IMG/VR virus record: IMGVR_UViG_3300043438_000518
Span: 40,261-104,260 of that record
DNA length: 64,000 nucleotides
Source of the DNA: a virus
Direction: 5' to 3' (one strand)
A program made the position numbers and the translations under genes. Shown here in pieces: positions 57,150-64,000 of the stretch; the stretch's first letter is position 1; every line of letters begins with the position of its first letter. The notes under the pieces are model-generated. The model was not told the DNA's origin. It ran no database searches and saw only the letters and a program-made list of their open reading frames with translations.

Positions 57150-57171
57150 TTTAATTAAACTATTATCTTTG
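57142..57171 (+). promoter_or_regulatory. promoter overlapping the upstream fibre gene's end and a terminator
   Basis: TTG (57142-57144), 19-base spacer, TATCTTTG (57164-57171). The start point would fall in the 5' arm of the terminator 57172-57193, so new RNA lacks part of that stem, allowing read-through into the long fibre gene. Confidence 0.6.
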
Positions 57172-57193
57172 CTAGGGGCCTAAAAACCCCTAG
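57172..57193 (+). terminator. rho-independent terminator of the 477-residue fibre gene
   Basis: CTAGGGG (57172-57178), 8-base loop, CCCCTAG (57187-57193), then CTTTTTTAC. It is 22 bases past the stop at 57149. Confidence 0.88.
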
Positions 57194-57217
57194 CTTTTTT
57201 ACATTACAAACAAAAAC

Positions 57218-60200
57218 ATGAAGTCACTTAGCAGCAAAACCTATCAATGTGGTGTAACTATACAAGGTTTAACCACTCTTTCAGGGACTGTTTATTTAAC
57301 AGGAATAACCAACACAGCTAGCTGGGATCATGTTATTGTAGGAACAACTGCACAAGGTCAGATTTACACTAGGACCTACGCTCAGTTAATGTCAGATATT
57401 ACATCTGGCATAGGCTTAAGTGGTTACGTTCCTACATCTCGTACGTTAACTATTAACGGTGTAAGTTATGATTTAACTGCTAATAGGTCTTGGACAATTA
57501 CAACTCCTTATGTTTCTAAACTACAACACCAAGTTAAAGCTGGTGTAGCAATCAATAAGGGTCAAGCAGTCTACGTTACTAGTGCAGATGGAACTAACAT
57601 GATTGTTGGTTTGGCTTCTAATGCTTCTGAGGCTACATCTAGTAAGACTATGGGTCTTTTGGATGCTACAGTCTCAACTAACGGTTTTGCTAATGTAGTA
57701 ACAGAAGGTCTTTTAGCTGGTTTAGATACTTCAGGAGCTAATGCTGCAGGTGATCCTGTATGGTTAGGAACAGGAGGAAATTTAATTTACGGCTTAGCTG
57801 GTAAACCTTACGCTCCTGCTCACTTAGTTTTTATAGGTATCGTAACCCGTAAGAACGCTAATAATGGAGAAATCTTTGTAAAGGTTCAGAATGGTTTTGA
57901 ACTTAATGAGATTCATGACGTAGATTTAAAAACAAATCTTCCTACTGCTGGTCAACTTTTAAGATATGACTCAGACGGGCTTTGGAAGAATTGGTCTCCG
58001 AACTACTTAACTGCTGAGTCTGATACCTTAGCTACAGTTACTTCTAGGGGAGCAACTACATCAGCTCCTGTAACTTTCAACGGAAATGTTACATTAGGTA
58101 ATTCTGCTGATTTAGTTTTCCAAGATCTTGCAGGAACTTTTCCAACTAGCGGAAAAGGATTTGATTGGACTTTAAATAATGATGGTGCTAGAATATACGC
58201 AATTCAACCATCATCAGATAGCATTGACTTTGTATTTCAGTTAAGAGACAACGCTACAACAAATGACAGATTTGTATTTTGGGTAGATGAATGGCAAGGT
58301 CCTGCATACGATAAGTACCCACTTATCATTTCTGGAGGTACTGAGTTTGACTTAAAAGACTCTTCTCTCTACACAAATACTGTACTTAGATTATCTAATA
58401 GTGGAGTATTGCAGAATGTTACTGGTAACATCTCTATGTTTACTAATAACGTTGGTTATCTTACTTCCTATACAGAAACAGACACGTTAGCCACTGTAAC
58501 TGGGAGAGGAGCTACTACTACAAGTGCCGTTACCGTAGGTACTTCTTTGTCCATAACAGGACCTAACAGAACTGTTAGTATGACTTCAAGTAGTAACTAT
58601 CTGCATATTCAAGCATATGCTGGAAGCGCTAATGGAGCACAGTTGTGGTTAGGAAATGATAATGATCCTGGATTTTATGTAAATGCAAGTCAACATTTTT
58701 TTAGAGGACTCGACTCTTCTAATAAAATGTACATAAACGGTACATCAGGAAATGTTGGAATCGGTACTACTAGTCCTTCAGTAAAACTTGATGTTATCGG
58801 CTCAATTAGGAGCGAAATAGCAGTAGATGGTAATTTTTTAACATTACAAGCTACAGGACAAAGAGTTCACTATATAAAAAGATCAGGGCAAATTCTACAA
58901 TTTACATCTGATGGAGCTAATACATATGATGTACGGTTTGATTCATCTAATGGATCTGTCTACTTTGCAACAGGTAACATAGGTATAGGAACTACTAATC
59001 CAGCTTACAAGTTAGACGTAAATGGTATAGGTAATTTTTCTAATGGATTTAGTAGTCCTTCATCAGAAACTGGATACCGATTAAAGTTTTATGATAATGG
59101 TGGAATCCATAACGATGCAGGAATTGGGTTAGATGGATCAGGAGGTGGTGGTGAGATCATGTGGTTTAATGCCCTTGGAGGATTCTATTGGGGATTAGGT
59201 ACAGGTGGTACTAAAATGAAATTAGATAGTAGTGGCAATTTAGGTATTGGAACTACTAGTCCTACAGCTACATTACACACTGTAGGAAGTGGTATTGTAA
59301 ACATAGTTCAAAGCTCAAATACGGTATCATATACACAGTATTATAATACTAGTACAGGTAATAATTCAACTAATGATGGACTTACAGTTGGTTTAAATGG
59401 AATTGATGCATATGTTTTTTCTAGAGAAGCAGGTAACTTAATTCTTGGTACACTTGATACTGAACGTGTACGCATCACCTCTGCAGGTCTTGTTGGTATA
59501 GGGACTACAAGTCCTGCATCAAGATTTCAGAGTAATAACGTTTCAACCTATAACAGTTCAACACCAACAGGAGCAATAGTTGCTTCTAATTTAGTTGGAG
59601 GTAATGCTGTTATTGATATCGGAGTTGATTCAACTTATTTAGGGTATATTCAATCAAGGAATATTTTAAATACAACACCGTATAATTTATTATTAAACCC
59701 ACTTGGAGGTAATGTAGTTATAGGTACAACTAGTCCATTCACCATTGGCGGAACAGCTAAAGTTTCTATCTATGGTGATACGCCAGTTACTTACGGATTG
59801 TCAAGCACAGATGCTGTATACTTAAGGAGGTATGGAGTAGGTCAGTATCAATTTCAAACAACAGCAACTGGAGGAAATAATGGTGACTTATCTTTACAAT
59901 CTTATGGAGGAAATGTAGGTATTGGAACAACCGCTCCTCAATATACTCTAGATGTAGCTCAAGTTATTCGCTCTAAGTATGGTTCTAATGAAGGTGGGCT
60001 TTATTTAGGAGGTACTCCTGCTGGAGTAGCTTACGTTGCAGGAGCTGTAAGAGCTACACCTTCTCCTAGCTATTCTTATACAGGTAAGTTGTCTTTCTAT
60101 ACAACTACTTGGGGAGTTGGTTCAGACTATGGTATTACTGAGCAGATGTACATTGAAACTTCTGTAGCTGATACTAAAGCCGCAACTATAGTAATGTTGC

Positions 60201-61966
60201 CTTGGGGTGGTAATGTTGGTATTGGAACAACAAGCCCTGCTGAAAAGTTACATGTAGTAGGAAATATACTAGTTGAAGGATCATCCGATAGCAGGTTATA
60301 CCTAGGATCCAACATAGGACAAACATTCTCATTGGGTACTGTTTACGATGGATCTTACGATTCAATGTTTGTACAATACTCCGCTTTAGGATCACCAAAA
60401 ATACTAACAATTAGAGGAAACGGGAGCGTAGGTATTGGCACTACTTCTCCTGCTCAACAATTCCATATTACACAAAATATGGCGTTGGGTCTTACTGGAG
60501 GAAGTATAGGAGATACTAATAGTATTTTATTTCCTACTGTAAACGGAACTCATGCAGGTGTACCTAACGGTATTTATTATACTAAGAAAGGTAACTGGGG
60601 AGGACAAATTGATATCCGTACTAGTTATGATTGGGGCTACTCTACTGATAATGCTAAGATTAGTTTAAATGGAGCAGCAGGAAATGGTATTACTTTTAGT
60701 ACAGGAGCATCAGCTTTAGGCTCTACTGAGCGAGTACGTATTGATGAATTAGGAAATGTAGGAATAGGAACAACTAGTCCTGATTCCAAGTTACATATTG
60801 AAGGTACTACAACTGGTTCAGGATCAGGAGCAGATGCTATTGTACACATTAAACAAAATGGTGGATGGAATGGCAATGAACCTTGGGCTTTGTATGTTGA
60901 AGGTTACTCTTATCTTAATGGATTTAGAGTTAATGCTTACGATACTCAAAGAAGCTTATACAGTAGTGCAGGGGAGTTAGGATTTGCAGTTAGTGGGAAT
61001 TCTCCAATTTCGTTTACTCAGAATACTAGCGATTACAGGATGTATATTGCTCCTGGGGGTAACGTAGGTATAGGTACTATTAATCCTCCTTACAAGCTAA
61101 CAGTAGTCGGAGACACTTATGTAAACACTGCCAATTTACATTTAAATACTGGTTACGGAATTGTTGACGCAGCCAATATAAGTTATAAAATAGGATTTCC
61201 ATCTCTTGGAAATTTTGCATTTGAGAATGTTAACGTAGGTATTGGAACTACTTCTCCTTCTACAAAATTAGATGTAAATGGAGTAATAACTGCTACAGGC
61301 GGAAACAGTACCAACTGGAATACTGCGTATAGCTGGGGTAATCATGCTTCAGCAAGTTATGTTCCTCAAGCAAGAACGCTTACCATTAACGGAACTACTT
61401 ATGACCTAAGCGCAAATAGAAGTTGGACTATAGCAACAACAACTCCAGGAGGATCTAATACCCAATTCCAATACAATAGTTCTGGAACTTTGGCAGGAGC
61501 TTCTGCGCTTACCTACAACTCTGCAACTAACAGAGTAGGTATTAACCAAGCATCCCCAGGATATGACTTAGACGTAAACGGTCAAGTAAGAGTACAAGAT
61601 AAACTAAGAGTAGGAACTGTAAACTCTGGTAACGGAATAGTACACATGTCTTCTACTGCTACTATTAATCCTAGTGCTACTACTATTGTCTGGTCTCAGA
61701 ACGTAAGCGTAGGTATGTGTGCGTTTATCGAATATTACATTTTAAACAACAACACAACTACAGATCAAAGAGCAGGTACAATTATGGTTACTTGGAATCA
61801 ATCAGGAACTCCTACAATCGCTCACACTGAAACAACTACACCTGACATAGGGTCAACTACCGCTGTAACCTTTACAAGCTCTCTAGTGGGCTCAGATGCA
61901 CGAATTAACGCAGTTAACTCTAGTTCTGCTCCTTACACCATAGTAATGAGTTACAAATATTTTTAA
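57218..61966 (+). CDS. long repeat-containing tail fibre
   Basis: 1582 residues. The central part has about eleven repeats of the form GNVGIGTTSP followed by KLDVNG-like strands, the beta-helix stem motif of Bacteroidota phage fibres. The N-terminus holds a KAGVAINKGQAVYVTSADG beta domain that also occurs in other fibre bases. The C-terminus (GGSNTQFQYNSSGTLAGAS, then AFIEYYILNNNTTTDQRAG) is a compact beta domain with no S74 intramolecular-chaperone signature that I can see. Repeats vary in length with diverse inserts, as expected for host-range modules. Confidence 0.85.
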   Translation: MKSLSSKTYQCGVTIQGLTTLSGTVYLTGITNTASWDHVIVGTTAQGQIYTRTYAQLMSDITSGIGLSGYVPTSRTLTINGVSYDLTANRSWTITTPYVSKLQHQVKAGVAINKGQAVYVTSADGTNMIVGLASNASEATSSKTMGLLDATVSTNGFANVVTEGLLAGLDTSGANAAGDPVWLGTGGNLIYGLAGKPYAPAHLVFIGIVTRKNANNGEIFVKVQNGFELNEIHDVDLKTNLPTAGQLLRYDSDGLWKNWSPNYLTAESDTLATVTSRGATTSAPVTFNGNVTLGNSADLVFQDLAGTFPTSGKGFDWTLNNDGARIYAIQPSSDSIDFVFQLRDNATTNDRFVFWVDEWQGPAYDKYPLIISGGTEFDLKDSSLYTNTVLRLSNSGVLQNVTGNISMFTNNVGYLTSYTETDTLATVTGRGATTTSAVTVGTSLSITGPNRTVSMTSSSNYLHIQAYAGSANGAQLWLGNDNDPGFYVNASQHFFRGLDSSNKMYINGTSGNVGIGTTSPSVKLDVIGSIRSEIAVDGNFLTLQATGQRVHYIKRSGQILQFTSDGANTYDVRFDSSNGSVYFATGNIGIGTTNPAYKLDVNGIGNFSNGFSSPSSETGYRLKFYDNGGIHNDAGIGLDGSGGGGEIMWFNALGGFYWGLGTGGTKMKLDSSGNLGIGTTSPTATLHTVGSGIVNIVQSSNTVSYTQYYNTSTGNNSTNDGLTVGLNGIDAYVFSREAGNLILGTLDTERVRITSAGLVGIGTTSPASRFQSNNVSTYNSSTPTGAIVASNLVGGNAVIDIGVDSTYLGYIQSRNILNTTPYNLLLNPLGGNVVIGTTSPFTIGGTAKVSIYGDTPVTYGLSSTDAVYLRRYGVGQYQFQTTATGGNNGDLSLQSYGGNVGIGTTAPQYTLDVAQVIRSKYGSNEGGLYLGGTPAGVAYVAGAVRATPSPSYSYTGKLSFYTTTWGVGSDYGITEQMYIETSVADTKAATIVMLPWGGNVGIGTTSPAEKLHVVGNILVEGSSDSRLYLGSNIGQTFSLGTVYDGSYDSMFVQYSALGSPKILTIRGNGSVGIGTTSPAQQFHITQNMALGLTGGSIGDTNSILFPTVNGTHAGVPNGIYYTKKGNWGGQIDIRTSYDWGYSTDNAKISLNGAAGNGITFSTGASALGSTERVRIDELGNVGIGTTSPDSKLHIEGTTTGSGSGADAIVHIKQNGGWNGNEPWALYVEGYSYLNGFRVNAYDTQRSLYSSAGELGFAVSGNSPISFTQNTSDYRMYIAPGGNVGIGTINPPYKLTVVGDTYVNTANLHLNTGYGIVDAANISYKIGFPSLGNFAFENVNVGIGTTSPSTKLDVNGVITATGGNSTNWNTAYSWGNHASASYVPQARTLTINGTTYDLSANRSWTIATTTPGGSNTQFQYNSSGTLAGASALTYNSATNRVGINQASPGYDLDVNGQVRVQDKLRVGTVNSGNGIVHMSSTATINPSATTIVWSQNVSVGMCAFIEYYILNNNTTTDQRAGTIMVTWNQSGTPTIAHTETTTPDIGSTTAVTFTSSLVGSDARINAVNSSSAPYTIVMSYKYF

Positions 61967-62009
61967 AATACAGATTATACACATTGTTGGATAGTGAAAA
62001 CAATAAAAG

Positions 62010-64000
62010 ATGCCTAATGAATTTATCGTAAAAAACGGACTTATAGTAGGGGGTAACGTAGTTACCTCAGGTACTATTACTATTAATGGAGCTCTTGCAG
62101 CTACACAATCTTGGGTTACATCTCAAGGGTACTTAACTTCTGCTAGTTTAAGCGGATATGCGACTCAGTCTTATGTGACTAGTGCAATAGCTGCCTTAGT
62201 GGATTCAGCCCCTGCAGCTTTAGATACTCTTAATGAGTTAGCAGCAGCTCTTGGTGATGATGCCAACTTCTCCACAACTATTACAAACAGTATAGCTTCT
62301 AAGCAATCACAACTTAACGGAACTGGCTTAGTAAGAATGTCAGGAACAAGTGTAAGTTATGACAACACTACCTACTTAATTTCTAATTTTGGAAATATAG
62401 AAGGAGATCATACTTATGGGTATCCTTCAAGTGATGGTTGGTATAAGATTGCAGAAGTAGTTTTAACATCAACATGCCAATCTTTTAATCTTTGGGGAGA
62501 ATACAGAGACACAGGTTACTTTGATAACTCTCACTATAGGATTCATATTACTGCAAGAGCAGAATGTGATTTTCCAACTAACAATGAAAATCATGCTATT
62601 AACGTAAACATATATGGAAGTAGTACTAATGATACTTACTTTAGTAATAACGTAAGGGTTGTTCTTACTCAATCTTCTTCTAACTATAGAAAGTACGAAT
62701 TACAATACTATAGATCTACTTGGGATACAGGTAGTTGGCGTCTACAAACATTGGGTTGGACTACGTACACAACTTCTCAAACTGCAGGAACTCCTACAGG
62801 AACTCCTAGAGTCTATTATGTTTCTAAGTTTAGTACAGACAATATTTTTGTTGCTAACAGACTTTCTATAGGAACAACTTATGCTGGATTTGCAGCTAAC
62901 ATTGCAGGAACAACGTACATTATTGGAGCTTCAGTCTGGGTTAATGATGGTTATGGATTAACAAATGCTAGTAGTGGGGGTACAGGATTCTTTCCTTACA
63001 GTGATGGGACTTTAGTTTTTAATTCTGCTAACTCCGAAAAAATGCGTGTTGCTTCTAGTGGCAATGTCGGAATTGGGACTAATAGTCCAGGATATAAATT
63101 AGAAGTAAACGGTGGAGCTACTGGGAATAACATTGCTAGATTTACAACAGGGGGAGCAGGTGGAGGCACTAGAGGTCTTACCATGTACTCTGACAATTCT
63201 CAAGTTAAACTGCAAGTAAGTGATAATGCAGGAGGAGTTGGAACTTGGGCATTCTTAAACTTAAACCCCGATGGAGGAAATGTTGGTATTGGTACAACTA
63301 CTCCTTCATCTCTTTTAAATATTGTAGCATCTGGATCTGGATCTACAGCATTAACAGTACAAGATAATGCACGTAAAATAAAGATTGGTAGAGATCAAAT
63401 TGAAGTAACGGATTTATCAGATGTTGCTTCTACAATGTATCTGCAGCCTAATTCAAATCTTGTAATTAATGGTACTGCAGGAAACGTGGGTATTGGAAGC
63501 CAACCTTCTTACAAACTAGATGTAAATGGTACTATAAGAACCCAGACTGGTTATATACTAGGAGCAAATGGTTTAGCCGATATAACTATTGATGGTAATA
63601 TAGGAAGTCAGTTAAGATATGGAAATCAAAAGATTTTATTAAATTCAGCTGATGCATATATTTATACTAATAACATAGCTAGGGTATATGTTAACAATAC
63701 AGGTAACGTAGGTATTGGTACCACTAGTCCAACAGAGAAACTTCATGTAAATGGAGATACTAGAATTGTAGGAAATACTTACGTAGGAGGTATTATAAAT
63801 GCATATCAAGGAGATGCCTCAATTTGGGTTCCTAATCTAGGTCAAGCATTTACGGTAAAACAAACTACAGGCAATGTTGGTATTGGAACAAGTAGTCCAG
63901 GATATAAACTTGAAGTAAATGGGAATCTTGCTTCTCTTAATTCAAGTGCTGCAGGATTATTTTCTATTAGTGGAACAAGAAGTATAGCAATTCAATCTTT
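62010..64000 (+). CDS. second long tail fibre (3' truncated by window edge)
   Basis: Open from ATG at 62010 to the end of the window, at least 663 residues. The N-terminus MPNEFIVKNGLIVGGNVVTS and SAPAALDTLNELAAALGDDA are typical T4 gp37-type or short-fibre beginnings. GNVGIGTTTP-like repeats occur five or more times from about residue 350. It is 43 bases after the previous fibre gene, with no terminator, so probably cotranscribed. It may be the fibre end or an alternative receptor-binding protein. Confidence 0.85.
   Translation, partial: MPNEFIVKNGLIVGGNVVTSGTITINGALAATQSWVTSQGYLTSASLSGYATQSYVTSAIAALVDSAPAALDTLNELAAALGDDANFSTTITNSIASKQSQLNGTGLVRMSGTSVSYDNTTYLISNFGNIEGDHTYGYPSSDGWYKIAEVVLTSTCQSFNLWGEYRDTGYFDNSHYRIHITARAECDFPTNNENHAINVNIYGSSTNDTYFSNNVRVVLTQSSSNYRKYELQYYRSTWDTGSWRLQTLGWTTYTTSQTAGTPTGTPRVYYVSKFSTDNIFVANRLSIGTTYAGFAANIAGTTYIIGASVWVNDGYGLTNASSGGTGFFPYSDGTLVFNSANSEKMRVASSGNVGIGTNSPGYKLEVNGGATGNNIARFTTGGAGGGTRGLTMYSDNSQVKLQVSDNAGGVGTWAFLNLNPDGGNVGIGTTTPSSLLNIVASGSGSTALTVQDNARKIKIGRDQIEVTDLSDVASTMYLQPNSNLVINGTAGNVGIGSQPSYKLDVNGTIRTQTGYILGANGLADITIDGNIGSQLRYGNQKILLNSADAYIYTNNIARVYVNNTGNVGIGTTSPTEKLHVNGDTRIVGNTYVGGIINAYQGDASIWVPNLGQAFTVKQTTGNVGIGTSSPGYKLEVNGNLASLNSSAAGLFSISGTRSIAIQS

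Noticed and set aside
57218-64000. Repeated GGAAATGTTGGTATTGG-like DNA as a CRISPR or tandem-repeat array
   Set aside because: The repeats are in frame, encode GNVGIG strands at irregular spacing and differ in codons, as expected for fibre repeats.
1-64000. Insertion sequences, integrase or attachment sites
   Set aside because: No transposase, recombinase or terminal inverted repeats were recognised in any frame.

Overview
The window is a contiguous piece of an AT-rich, densely coding, tailed double-stranded DNA phage that infects a member of the Bacteroidota, most likely a Flavobacterium-like host. The evidence for a crAss-like phage is a multi-thousand-residue single-chain RNA polymerase with a DFDID catalytic triad, followed by a second giant protein, and a replication block on the opposite strand carrying family A polymerase, uracil-DNA glycosylase, Toprim primase, DnaB-type helicase, AAA ATPase and a DnaA-like protein. 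The Bacteroidota host is inferred from promoters of the TTG-N18/19-TAnnTTTG type, A-rich start regions mostly lacking Shine-Dalgarno sequences, VGIGTTSP-repeat tail fibres, Bacteroidota-type signal peptides and a type IX-secretion-like C-terminal tail. No capsid, portal or terminase gene is visible; they must lie outside the window.

Layout. 1-16,788 (+): 5'-truncated virion RNA polymerase fused to macro-like and AlkB-like domains; a giant polyvalent protein with ADP-ribosyltransferase and metallopeptidase motifs; a small virion-like protein; a holin-like protein; two overlapping spanin-like proteins; a metallophosphoesterase. A bidirectional terminator sits at 16,790-16,817. 16,875-38,851 (-): nucleotide metabolism, repair, recombination and replication. 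38,835-42,203 (-): an accessory island of small genes, a secreted protein and canonical Shine-Dalgarno sequences. 42,210-51,356 (-): small membrane proteins, SF2 helicase, GH73 lysozyme, ParB-like protein, two tRNAs and structured RNAs. 51,357-52,520: a 1.1-kb gene-free stretch crowded with inverted repeats, then iteron-like repeats and a GC-richer cassette (52,385-52,925). 52,984 onward: a secreted nuclease (+), two minus-strand genes including an arginyltransferase-like protein, then the tail-fibre cluster (+) that runs off the right edge.

How it fits together. In crAss-like phages of this type the giant RNA polymerase is ejected with the DNA and is thought to transcribe early genes. Here clear flavobacterial promoters precede several structural/lytic plus-strand genes, whereas few are visible in the minus-strand block, which is compatible with host polymerase reading late genes and virion polymerase reading early genes (inference). 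The minus block supplies dTMP synthesis (dCMP deaminase, ThyA), purine nucleotide clean-up, uracil repair, primer synthesis, unwinding, ssDNA binding and recombination.

The most unusual items are: two copies of a three-way-junction RNA with compensatory changes on the minus strand; a roughly 195-nt structured RNA abutting tRNA-Leu; the RNA polymerase-macro-AlkB fusion; an island whose junctions use Gly-Gly codons as Shine-Dalgarno sequences; and a shared N-terminal leader (xNNKQ) on several unrelated small proteins.
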